From positions 1 through 23,051 of IMG/VR virus record IMGVR_UViG_3300036945_000184: 23,051 bases of DNA. One strand, given 5' to 3'. The stretch is from a virus. The notes under the pieces were generated by a model, which was given only the letters and a program-made list of their open reading frames with translations, did not search any database and was not told the DNA's origin. Below are positions 6,575-12,078 of the stretch, one piece after another. Position numbers and translations under genes: made by a program. Within the stretch, counting starts at the first letter, position 1. Each line of letters starts with the position of its first letter.

Positions 6575-6829
6575 TTAAAAGGGAATGTCATCAACCATAT
6601 TTTCAAACCCGCCAGAAGGCTTAGAAGCCTTTTTATCGGGCGCTTCTTCCTTGGGTTTAACCGACAAGCTCAAAAACTTTTTACCAGTTTTCTTGCTAGT
6701 TTGAATCCATCCTGAAACCCATAAGTCAACGCCATCAACATTAAGACTTCCCTTGTAGTCAGGGTGCGTGTCTTTTTTCTTATCGTCATTCTTGAAAATG
6801 GCCCCTCGATTGTTATCGTCATATTCCAT
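6575..6829 (-). CDS. SSB-like small DNA-binding protein (DDIPF tail)
   Basis: The 84-residue protein begins MEYDDNNRGAIFKNDDKKKD, has HPDYKGSLNVDGVDLWVSGW and KKFLSLSVKPKEEAP, and ends with the acidic tail DDIPF. An acidic tip finishing in Ile-Pro-Phe is the hallmark of bacterial SSB C-termini that dock recombination and replication proteins. The body resembles a DUF736-type small beta-fold rather than a classic SSB OB-fold. Its position just after an Erf annealing protein gene makes single-strand binding in recombination a good inference. AAAGGAAT lies before the ATG. Confidence 0.7.
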   Translation of the reverse strand: MEYDDNNRGAIFKNDDKKKDTHPDYKGSLNVDGVDLWVSGWIQTSKKTGKKFLSLSVKPKEEAPDKKASKPSGGFENMVDDIPF

Positions 6830-6831
6830 GG

Positions 6832-7437
6832 TTATTCCTTTGCTTTCTTGATTTCACTTCTTACTTTGCTCGGAAGCATTGACCACAAAGCTACCTTCTG
6901 ATCGGCCTCAAGGTTTTCTGCTTCCATCCTCTCAAGACCCTGCTTTCCGTCCAAGGTCATGATTTCTTGTGCCAACTCTTGCAGGTACTGTTGTTCTTCT
7001 GGTGGCAAAGAATCAACAATGCCTTGCGCTGGCGTGATAACTACTTTTTTCTTTTCTTCAACTGGTTTGGACGAATCCAGCGCATCGTGCTCAACGATTT
7101 CAAGCGCAGCAACCCACAAATAGCGGCGCAGGTACGTCTGCACTGCCCCAAGGTTTTGCACCTCATGGCAGCCCTTTAAAGCGGCGCTGGACATAGGGCT
7201 ACTGATAATGATGCGATCCTCTGGCTTTTCATTGTCAATGATGCTGATGTGGGATATTTCAGTGCCAAATGTAACAACACTCGTCAAGCCAACTTCATTA
7301 AAAATTTCCAAGGCTGGAATGATGAAGTCGCCAAGTTCAAAGTATTTATAGCCAGCAAATTTGTTGTGGCCTGACTTCTTCAGTGCAATGCCGTGGAACT
7401 TAGCCCGAGCAATGTTGAGTTTTTGATAGACATTCAT
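6832..7437 (-). CDS. Erf-family ssDNA annealing protein
   Basis: This 201-residue protein matches the ERF single-strand annealing family: an N-terminal xxKxHxxxxKYxxLGDF-like region (FAGYKYFELGDFIIPAL) and the core element GAVQTYLRRYLWVAALEI at about 97-114, corresponding to the GxxxTYxxRYxL motif of Erf and Sak-type recombinases. A charged linker and a helical C-terminus follow. It would promote annealing of complementary strands during phage recombination and genome end repair. The SSB-like gene follows 2 bases downstream. Confidence 0.9.
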   Translation of the reverse strand: MNVYQKLNIARAKFHGIALKKSGHNKFAGYKYFELGDFIIPALEIFNEVGLTSVVTFGTEISHISIIDNEKPEDRIIISSPMSSAALKGCHEVQNLGAVQTYLRRYLWVAALEIVEHDALDSSKPVEEKKKVVITPAQGIVDSLPPEEQQYLQELAQEIMTLDGKQGLERMEAENLEADQKVALWSMLPSKVRSEIKKAKE

Positions 7438-7559
7438 TTTGATTCCTTGGTTTGTTGTGGTGGGTATGGGATGTTAAGGGCTTTGCAAAGCTCCTCCATC
7501 TTTGCCCAAGCTGTTGGCGACTCCATGCCAATTGCGTACAGATCGTTTTCGGTAATCAT
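7434..7559 (-). CDS. Small conserved phage protein (41 aa)
   Basis: A 41-residue frame begins MITENDLYAIGMESPTAW and ends with IPYPPQQTKESK, linked by ATGA overlaps both to the upstream 51-aa gene and to erf-type gene downstream. The tight coupling supports a real gene. The sequence is mainly helical with a Pro-rich end; no family is recognised. It belongs to the recombination operon by position. Confidence 0.55.
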   Translation of the reverse strand: MITENDLYAIGMESPTAWAKMEELCKALNIPYPPQQTKESK

Positions 7560-7711
7560 TGGATGCGCTCCACTTTTTTAGCCAGCAGCCATTTGTCGCC
7601 AAGGAAGCGGATTGACTTAACCCAAGCGCGGCAGTTGTGACGCTGCACACTTGATGGCACTCCTTCAACGCAAAACATGCTGCGAACTTGTTTCAAGGCT
7701 TGTGTGTTCAT
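7556..7711 (-). CDS. Small conserved phage protein (51 aa), first gene of leftward operon
   Basis: A 51-residue frame starts at ATG 7711 with AGGAG five bases upstream, so it is the first gene of the leftward operon. It reads MNTQALKQVRSMFCVEG, then RHNCRAWVKSIRFLGDKWLL. The xRHNxRAWVxSxRxLGxKWLLA pattern recurs in small early proteins of Burkholderiales phages, as I recall. Function is unknown; the basic, Trp-rich stretch suggests DNA or RNA binding. It ends in an ATGA overlap with the 41-aa gene. Confidence 0.6.
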   Translation of the reverse strand: MNTQALKQVRSMFCVEGVPSSVQRHNCRAWVKSIRFLGDKWLLAKKVERIQ

Positions 7712-7818
7712 GGACTCTCCTAAGTTGTTGAGGTCTCTATTGTTAAACCAAAAAACAAGCGTGTGTATTAGGACAAACCCTTATAGACACAACTTTTTTT
7801 TGATGTAATCTTTGCGGC
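7712..7818. promoter_or_regulatory. Divergent early promoter region
   Basis: This 107-bp gap separates the leftward recombination operon (first codon at 7711) from the rightward early operon (first codon at 7819), so it should hold two divergent promoters. It is AT-rich, contains the 20-bp palindrome at 7766-7785 and an eight-T run at 7794-7801. A TGTAAT hexamer at 7804-7809 could be a rightward -10, lying so near the ATG that transcripts could be nearly leaderless. No convincing -35 is visible. Confidence 0.55.
7766..7785. promoter_or_regulatory. Palindromic operator candidate, copy 1
   Basis: TATTAGGACAAACCCTTATA is a near-palindrome (TATTAGG, six bases, CCTTATA). It differs by one base from the perfect copy at 14700-14719. 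Both sit in divergent intergenic gaps. This is the expected arrangement for operators of one shared repressor, though the repressor is not identified in the window. Confidence 0.55.
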
Positions 7819-8013
7819 ATGAACACACATGAACTACACGAATCTATTGCTAGTGCAGACTTGGTTGCGTATGCAAAAAAGTTGGTTCAGCAATACACCA
7901 AACCCGATGACGTAGAGGCGGCTACCAAGGCGCTTCTTGTCGTTAGCTTGGAACATCTTTTTAACAGGAGCATTGAAATTGAACGACTTACAAGCACAGC
8001 AGTTTTACCTTGA
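7819..8013 (+). CDS. Small early protein (64 aa)
   Basis: First gene of the rightward early operon, beginning MNTHELHESIASADLVAY. It is predicted to be helical (VEAATKALLVVSLEHLFN). No Shine-Dalgarno sequence is visible before ATG 7819 (TTTGCGGC precedes it), and a possible -10 hexamer is only ten bases upstream, so translation from a nearly leaderless mRNA is possible. No family is recognised. The end overlaps the next gene by 35 bases. Confidence 0.55.
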   Translation: MNTHELHESIASADLVAYAKKLVQQYTKPDDVEAATKALLVVSLEHLFNRSIEIERLTSTAVLP

Positions 8014-8392
8014 CCAATTGGAAAGCGGTGTATCGCATCGAACAATTGCAAACCGTATGGCATCACGCTTTTCCGAGTCCCCTGCTGTCATCAAAGACAA
8101 GCTGTTGGCTGGTGGATACATCATGCTGTCCAATGTGAAGCGCATTGGTGAAACGCAGAAAAACAATTATTTCTTCATGCCAACTGGAAAATTATTGGTT
8201 GAGGACACTACGCCCAAGAAAGTTTGGAGCGACAAATGGGAAGACGGAACACCTAAAAGCCGTGGCAATGCTTTTGACTTGTCAACGGCCAAGGGATTGT
8301 TTACACGGGCAGAGCTTGCCAATGCCATCAACAAAGGCAAGCCAAACAACTACAACTCAACAGTGCAAGTGATTGCATATAGCCGAGCATGA
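7979..8392 (+). CDS. Hypothetical early protein with HTH-like region
   Basis: The start is set at TTG 7979 because AGGAG at 7966-7970 lies 8 bases before it; the longer open frame from TTG 7937 lacks such a site. The 137-residue product opens NDLQAQQFYLDQLESGVSHR, with a helix-turn-helix-like stretch (HRTIANRMASRF, then AVIKDKLLAGGYI), and then a basic C-terminal half with TPKKVWSDKWEDGTP. It is probably DNA-binding. No named family is recognised. Confidence 0.6.
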   Translation: MNDLQAQQFYLDQLESGVSHRTIANRMASRFSESPAVIKDKLLAGGYIMLSNVKRIGETQKNNYFFMPTGKLLVEDTTPKKVWSDKWEDGTPKSRGNAFDLSTAKGLFTRAELANAINKGKPNNYNSTVQVIAYSRA

Positions 8393-8583
8393 CATACACA
8401 ACAGACGAGATCAGCCAATGCGTTGGTAAGGACAAGCTGCCCACAAAAGAGCTGGCGCTGGTCATTGTTGGTCGCCGCAGGGATAACCCAATGGAGGCTT
8501 ACAAGTGCCCTCATTGCCATTACTGGCACGTTGGTCATGCAACGCCAAAGCAAAAAACTTTTAAGAGATCGCCTAAAAAGTGA
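8389..8583 (+). CDS. Small zinc-ribbon-like protein (64 aa)
   Basis: It is coupled to the preceding gene by ATGA. The C-terminal half has a CPHCHYWHVGH cluster, a Cys2-His-type metal site, followed by a basic tail (TPKQKTFKRSPKK). Small proteins with a YKCPxCxxWHxGH element are frequent in phage early operons and are annotated only as hypothetical. Nucleic-acid binding is likely from the metal site and basic tail. Confidence 0.65.
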   Translation: MTYTTDEISQCVGKDKLPTKELALVIVGRRRDNPMEAYKCPHCHYWHVGHATPKQKTFKRSPKK

Positions 8584-8600
8584 TATAGTGGTTTGAAACA

Positions 8601-8654
8601 CGGCTAGGTTGGGATTTGCTCCCCGACTGAAAAGGGTTACCCCTTCCCCTGCCG
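8601..8654 (+). ncRNA. Candidate branched RNA leader before the replication gene
   Basis: In the 107-base gap 8584-8690 the transcript can form a three-way junction. P1 pairs CGGC (8601-8604) and AGG (8606-8608) with CCTGCCG (8648-8654), leaving one bulged base. P2 is GGGA/TCCC (8611-8614/8620-8623) with a 5-base loop. P3 is AAGGG/CCCTT (8632-8636/8641-8645) with loop TTAC. In addition CCCCTT (8640-8645) can pair with AAGGGG (8666-8671), an alternative to P3. This is a structural reading by eye; no known RNA class is recognised. Confidence 0.4.
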
Positions 8655-8690
8655 CAGTTTCTTCAAAGGGGCTTGAAAAAGCGGGAAATC

Positions 8691-9497
8691 ATGCACTATT
8701 ACCAGCACCACATTGGTGACTTTATAAAAGCCACTGCGCGTCTTTCTGACTCTCAGGCAATGGGTTATTTGCGTTTGTTGTGGATGTACTACGACAGCGA
8801 AAAACCTCTAAATAAAGATGTTGAGGTTCTTGCATTTCAGATAGGTGCAACGATTGAAGACACGAATTTATTGTTGAGAAGTTTTTTTGTTTACCGCGAA
8901 ACTGGTTGGCATCAAACACGTTGCGACAATGAAATTCAAGAATACCGCGAGTTTCTTGATAAGAAATCTAACGCTGGCAAAGCATCTGCTCAACGCCGGA
9001 AGAACAACAGTTCAACAGATGTTCAACAGGTGCTCAACAGCGGCTCAACTGTTGAGCAACTAACCACTAACCAACAACCACTAACCACTAACCATAAACC
9101 AAAGAGAGAGAGCGCAACTGTCGTTGCTACGCCTGAAGGCGTTACTGAATCTGTTTGGCAAGATTTTGTAAAACATCGCAAAGCAAAGAAAGCTCCCATA
9201 ACGCCCACAGCTTTGGCTGGAATCAAGCGTGAGGCAGACAAGGCAAGTTGGTCGCTTGACAGGGCAATCACAGAATGTGTGGAGAGAGGTTGGATAGCTT
9301 TTAAGGCCGATTGGGTAGCGCCCAAACAATCATTTGCTCAACAAGCTGCTGATGTTGCCCGGACAACAGTCCCCGCCCAACACATTGGCCCCGACCCTGT
9401 GCTGCTTAAGATTCAGCAAGACCGATTAAGGGCAGTTCCTCCAACGATTGAACAACTTGAAAAAATGGCAGCATTGCGAAGGAGTATTGCAAAATGA
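8691..9497 (+). CDS. DUF1376 replication-associated protein
   Basis: The start is taken at ATG 8691 because family members begin with MxYYQxHIGDF (here MHYYQHHIGDFIKATARL); a TTG 18 bases earlier is the alternative. The N-terminal DUF1376 domain (about 1-95) has AMGYLRLLWMYYDSEKPL. A low-complexity Ser/Thr/Gln/Asn linker follows (about 105-140), then a helical C-terminus (TESVWQDFVKHRKAKKAP, then a WSLDRAITECVERGW element) like those of phage replication proteins. It is probably the replication initiator or helicase-loader equivalent. The linker's DNA holds an 11-bp iteron array. Confidence 0.78.
   Translation: MHYYQHHIGDFIKATARLSDSQAMGYLRLLWMYYDSEKPLNKDVEVLAFQIGATIEDTNLLLRSFFVYRETGWHQTRCDNEIQEYREFLDKKSNAGKASAQRRKNNSSTDVQQVLNSGSTVEQLTTNQQPLTTNHKPKRESATVVATPEGVTESVWQDFVKHRKAKKAPITPTALAGIKREADKASWSLDRAITECVERGWIAFKADWVAPKQSFAQQAADVARTTVPAQHIGPDPVLLKIQQDRLRAVPPTIEQLEKMAALRRSIAK
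9005..9057. repeat. 11-bp iteron array, candidate replication origin
   Basis: Four repeats follow at an exact 11-bp period: TTCAACAGATG (9011-9021), TTCAACAGGTG (9022-9032), CTCAACAGCGG (9033-9043) and CTCAACTGTTG (9044-9054). An extra CAACAG lies at 9005-9010. The last repeat forms a perfect inverted repeat with the sequence after it (GCTCAAC, T, GTTGAGC at 9043-9057). Because 11 is not a multiple of three, the repeat is not a protein repeat. Iterons inside an initiator gene resemble the lambda ori within gene O. Confidence 0.55.
9058..9100. repeat. ACTAACC micro-repeat after the iterons
   Basis: A purine-poor stretch repeats CCACTAA/ACTAACC units about five times with small interruptions, directly after the iterons. 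It codes for a low-complexity Thr/Asn/Gln linker. It could be the easily melted segment of an origin, or just a slipped linker; it is only moderately AT-rich. Confidence 0.45.
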
Positions 9498-9712
9498 ACT
9501 GGGAAAAATTGACACCATTGTTGGAAAAATCCATTGAAGAAGTTATGCAAATTAAAAACTTAGATGAGCGTCTTGCAATGTTGATTTTTAATGTTGCCGA
9601 AAAGGTTGAGGTTGCTGAACGCGAGTCTTGTGCAAAGTTGGCTGATGAATGGTCTGGTCACTATCAAGCAAATGAAATTACAAAATCTATCCGAGCAAGG
9701 GGACAAGAATGA
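9494..9712 (+). CDS. Small phage protein with EREsCAKL and IRARG motifs (72 aa)
   Basis: ATGA-coupled to the DUF1376 gene. The helical product begins MNWEKLTPLLEKSIEEV and ends with VAERESCAKLADEW and IRARGQE. The C-terminal half is shared with the protein at 13042-13344 (AEREACAKL, then AIRARG). This pair of motifs is common in small hypothetical phage proteins. Function is unknown. The codons for IRARG also supply the AAGGGG ribosome binding site of the next gene. Confidence 0.65.
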   Translation: MNWEKLTPLLEKSIEEVMQIKNLDERLAMLIFNVAEKVEVAERESCAKLADEWSGHYQANEITKSIRARGQE

Positions 9713-9915
9713 ACGAAGACATGAAAAATGCATGGTTGCAGATCAGCACACTTTGCGAAAACCCTGACATGACTGAATTAGATTTGTTCTTGCGGACTTG
9801 GCAACTGGCGATGGCTGCTGAACGCAAGCGATTGGCTGCTGAATGTGCGCTACTGCCTTTTGGTGACACTGCGGCCAGCTACTCTGTCTGGATTGCTAAC
9901 GGGGGTAAGCCATGA
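9709..9915 (+). CDS. Hypothetical early protein (68 aa)
   Basis: Coupled to both neighbours by ATGA overlaps, with AAGGGG before the ATG. It begins MNEDMKNAWLQISTLCEN and contains AAERKRLAAECALLPFGD, again an xAExxxLAAEC element resembling the preceding protein's C-terminal motif. Mostly helical, with no membrane segment. No family is recognised. Confidence 0.6.
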   Translation: MNEDMKNAWLQISTLCENPDMTELDLFLRTWQLAMAAERKRLAAECALLPFGDTAASYSVWIANGGKP

Positions 9916-10199
9916 AGCCAACACGCCAAAGAGCCATCAGAAAGCTGTTGCTAGAACACATTGATGGTTTGACAAAAAAACAGATTTCAGAAATGCTGGG
10001 CTTCAATGTTTCCAACATCAACACGACCATCAAAGCAATGCCAGATGTTTATGTTGACAGGTGGACAATTGGGGGCCGTGGGCAGTATCAGAAAATCTTT
10101 TGCATCGCTTTTGTTCCTGAAGACTGTCCGCATCCTAAAGACATGGTTTACAAGGGTGGCCGTGGCAAGCCATCAACAAAGTGGGTAACTATCAAATGA
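9912..10199 (+). CDS. Winged-helix DNA-binding protein (95 aa)
   Basis: The first half is a helix-turn-helix (RKLLLEHIDGLTKKQISEML, then VSNINTTIKAMPDVYVDRW) of winged-helix type, where a TKKQISEMLG helix pair precedes the recognition helix. The second half is a beta-rich basic segment. It is ATGA-coupled on both sides and followed by a shorter protein of the same type, suggesting a duplicated DNA-binding module. The target is unknown. Confidence 0.68.
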   Translation: MKPTRQRAIRKLLLEHIDGLTKKQISEMLGFNVSNINTTIKAMPDVYVDRWTIGGRGQYQKIFCIAFVPEDCPHPKDMVYKGGRGKPSTKWVTIK

Positions 10200-10363
10200 C
10201 AAGAACACACGCACTCAAAAAACTTTTAGAGCATGGCCCTTTGACAAGACGTGAGATCATTGAGATCACTGGCTGGAATCCAAAGCAAGTCCATTACACG
10301 CTGGCTTACCTTTCCAACTTTGGCTTCATTTTCAAACAAGAAAAAGCATGGGCATTAGGGTAA
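10196..10363 (+). CDS. Small winged-helix DNA-binding protein (55 aa)
   Basis: The start is ATG 10196, overlapping the previous stop (ATGA); an in-frame ATG 15 bases earlier is less likely. The product MTRTHALKKLLEHGPLTRRE continues with IIEITGWNPKQVHYTLAYL, a helix-turn-helix, and a short wing (GFIFKQEKAWALG). It is similar in layout to the preceding protein. A small regulator of phage early transcription is plausible. Confidence 0.65.
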   Translation: MTRTHALKKLLEHGPLTRREIIEITGWNPKQVHYTLAYLSNFGFIFKQEKAWALG

Positions 10364-10369
10364 CTACTG

Positions 10370-10582
10370 ATGGCATACAGCAGAAAAACTATATCCAATG
10401 AAGGCGACAGATACATGATTGAGCTTGGTGAAGCGCGAGTCTTGTTCAGGACTTACGAATCAACAGGCCAAAAGGTGTTAACGCCTGTCCGCATGGAATG
10501 GCTTGAGAAGCGATACGGCTCGGGCGCTGTCCAAAGAATCAAAGGTTACATGGTGAAATTACAGAGTGGGGAATTGGAGTAA
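10370..10582 (+). CDS. Hypothetical early protein (70 aa)
   Basis: A 70-residue basic protein beginning MAYSRKTISNEGDRYMIELG and containing RMEWLEKRYGSGAVQRIKGY. The stop shares a base with the next start (TAATG). No Cys cluster or membrane segment is seen. Family not recognised; the C-terminal helix with Lys and Arg may contact nucleic acid. Confidence 0.55.
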   Translation: MAYSRKTISNEGDRYMIELGEARVLFRTYESTGQKVLTPVRMEWLEKRYGSGAVQRIKGYMVKLQSGELE

Positions 10583-10989
10583 TGAATGAGTTGGCTTTAT
10601 TCGCAGGCGTTGAAATGACTAAGCAATACAAATCATCTGAATATATGAGGGAAAAAGCAAAAGCATGGCGCTTGGCTAACCCCGACCGCGTGGCTGCTTA
10701 CAGGGTTAAAAACAGAAGCAAAAACCATAGACAAGAGGTTGTTCGTAAATATGGCGTTGCTTTTGAGTGGTTTGATGAGCAACTTGAGAAACAAAACAAA
10801 TCATGTGCAACTTGTTTTAAGCCACTTGAATGGACAGACAAGCAAAACACACCTCATGTGGATCATTGTCATTCAACAGGAAAAGTAAGAGGAATTCTTT
10901 GTAATCGGTGCAACACGGTCTTAGGTCTTTGCGAAGACAGCAAAGAATTGTTTGAAAATTTAACAAGGTATTTGGAATGTCATGGTTAA
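10582..10989 (+). CDS. Endonuclease VII-type HNH nuclease
   Basis: The 135-residue protein has the endonuclease VII (T4 gp49-type) core: Cys75 and Cys78 (CATCFKP), HVDHCH at 92-97, VRGILCNRCNTVLG at 102-115. These enzymes resolve branched DNA and also act as homing nucleases. GGAG precedes ATG 10582, but typical homologues start at the internal MTKQYKSSEYMREKAKAW (ATG 10615). The extra N-terminus MNELALFAG is a copy of the methyltransferase motif I region encoded by the next gene, as if the nuclease gene had landed in the methyltransferase 5-prime end. Confidence 0.9.
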   Translation: MNELALFAGVEMTKQYKSSEYMREKAKAWRLANPDRVAAYRVKNRSKNHRQEVVRKYGVAFEWFDEQLEKQNKSCATCFKPLEWTDKQNTPHVDHCHSTGKVRGILCNRCNTVLGLCEDSKELFENLTRYLECHG

Positions 10990-11807
10990 TCAGCAAAGCC
11001 TTAATGAACTCGCTCTCTTTGCCGGAGCAGGTGGAGGAATACTTGGGGGAAAACTTCTCGGATGGCGAACAGTCTGCGCCGTTGAGTGGGAGCCATACCC
11101 AGCAAGCGTACTGTGCGCCAGGCAAAATGACGGACTTCTCCCGCCTTTCCCGATTTGGGATGACGTACAAACCTTTGACGGAAAGCCGTGGCGAGGAATT
11201 GTTGACGTTATTTCGGGCGGATTTCCGTGCCAGGACATTAGTGCAGCCGGAAAAGGCGCAGGGATTGACGGAGAACGATCAGGAATGTGGAGTCACATGG
11301 CGCGGGTGGTTGGCGAAGTACGACCCAGATTCGTCTTTGTGGAGAACAGCCCAATGCTCGTTTCTAGAGGACTTGAACGAGTCCTTGGTGACCTTACCGC
11401 GCTCGGGTATGACACGAAATGGACTGTTATGGGAGCTGCCGATGTTGGAGCAAACCACCAAAGGGACAGAATATGGATTGTCGGAAAATTGGCCTACACC
11501 TCGCAGTTGTTCAGCAATGGCGGCAACGATAACGCCAGAATCAGCATGGAACGAGAAACGCAATCCGAATCTGGAAACGATAGTGGGGAAAAGAATGTAT
11601 CCAACACCGACTTGTCACAACAGCAAGGAAGGAGCATATCCAGCGGAATACACCAGGAACACTCCTACGCTTGCGACTCACGCTGGTGGCAAATTGAACC
11701 CGATGTGGGTCGAATGGCTAATGGGGTGGACGCTGGGGTGGACAGACTTAAAGCCATTGGTAACGGACAAGTCCCATTGTGTGCCGCAACAGCATGGAAA
11801 GTGTTAA
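10977..11807 (+). CDS. Overlapping +1-frame protein inside the methyltransferase gene
   Basis: A second open frame of 276 codons covers almost the whole methyltransferase gene, one base out of phase. AAGG at 10965-10968 lies 8 bases before ATG 10977. The product has protein-like features: MTDFSRLSRFGMTYKPLTES (51-70), SLWRTAQCSFLEDL (120-133), two xPTP elements (WPTP near 172, YPTP near 208) and LNPMWVEWLMGWTLGWTDL near the end (240-258). From memory, proteins with LNPxWVEWLMG and PTP elements occur beside or within phage cytosine methyltransferase genes. Function is unknown. Whether it is expressed cannot be told here; the long open frame could partly reflect constraint from the other frame. 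Confidence 0.55.
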   Translation: MSWLISKALMNSLSLPEQVEEYLGENFSDGEQSAPLSGSHTQQAYCAPGKMTDFSRLSRFGMTYKPLTESRGEELLTLFRADFRARTLVQPEKAQGLTENDQECGVTWRGWLAKYDPDSSLWRTAQCSFLEDLNESLVTLPRSGMTRNGLLWELPMLEQTTKGTEYGLSENWPTPRSCSAMAATITPESAWNEKRNPNLETIVGKRMYPTPTCHNSKEGAYPAEYTRNTPTLATHAGGKLNPMWVEWLMGWTLGWTDLKPLVTDKSHCVPQQHGKC

Positions 11808-11815
11808 CAGCATGA
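10982..11815 (+). CDS. DNA C5-cytosine methyltransferase
   Basis: The 277-residue enzyme has the C5-methyltransferase motifs in order: motif I FAGAGGG at 13-19 (AdoMet binding), motif IV PCQ at 82-84 with catalytic Cys83, motif VI ENSP at 121-124, motif VIII QRDRIW at 160-165, and motif X GNGQVP at 260-265. The variable region between VIII and IX is only about 70 residues. It methylates cytosine in a sequence that cannot be read from here, probably protecting phage DNA from host restriction. The start overlaps endonuclease VII by 8 bases, and the stop overlaps the next gene as ATGA. Confidence 0.95.
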   Translation: MVNQQSLNELALFAGAGGGILGGKLLGWRTVCAVEWEPYPASVLCARQNDGLLPPFPIWDDVQTFDGKPWRGIVDVISGGFPCQDISAAGKGAGIDGERSGMWSHMARVVGEVRPRFVFVENSPMLVSRGLERVLGDLTALGYDTKWTVMGAADVGANHQRDRIWIVGKLAYTSQLFSNGGNDNARISMERETQSESGNDSGEKNVSNTDLSQQQGRSISSGIHQEHSYACDSRWWQIEPDVGRMANGVDAGVDRLKAIGNGQVPLCAATAWKVLTA

Positions 11816-12078
11816 GATACGCCGCCAGAGTGGACGCAAACCAAGCACAAATTGTTTCAGCACTAAGAGCTGCTGGCGCTTATGTCTGGATCATTGGTTT
11901 ACCAGTTGACCTTTTGGTTGGCTACAAATCTCATACCTTTCTGGTCGAAATTAAGGATGGCCCCAAAAAGCGTTTAACGAAGCTACAACAAGACTTTTTT
12001 GAAAATTGGTCTGGTAGTACGTTAGCAAGGATTGATGGCCCTGAAGCCGCTTTAAGAATGATTGGTGTCGCCAAGTGA
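11812..12078 (+). CDS. PD-(D/E)XK nuclease, VRR-NUC-like
   Basis: The start is ATG 11812, overlapping the methyltransferase stop as ATGA; the frame extends upstream only through that gene. The 88-residue protein has ANQAQIVSALRAAGAYVW, then Asp33 (PVDLLVG), and Glu46-x-Lys48 (LVEIKDGP), followed by LTKLQQDFFENW. This D...ExK arrangement with a trailing Gln is the core of VRR-NUC/Holliday-junction-resolvase-like nucleases found in phage replication modules. Confidence 0.82.
   Translation: MRYAARVDANQAQIVSALRAAGAYVWIIGLPVDLLVGYKSHTFLVEIKDGPKKRLTKLQQDFFENWSGSTLARIDGPEAALRMIGVAK

Noticed and set aside
7791-7801. Rho-independent terminator at the T8 run
   Set aside because: The only hairpin nearby is the operator palindrome, which ends about 8 bases before the T-run; the gap is a divergent promoter region, so a terminator is not expected.
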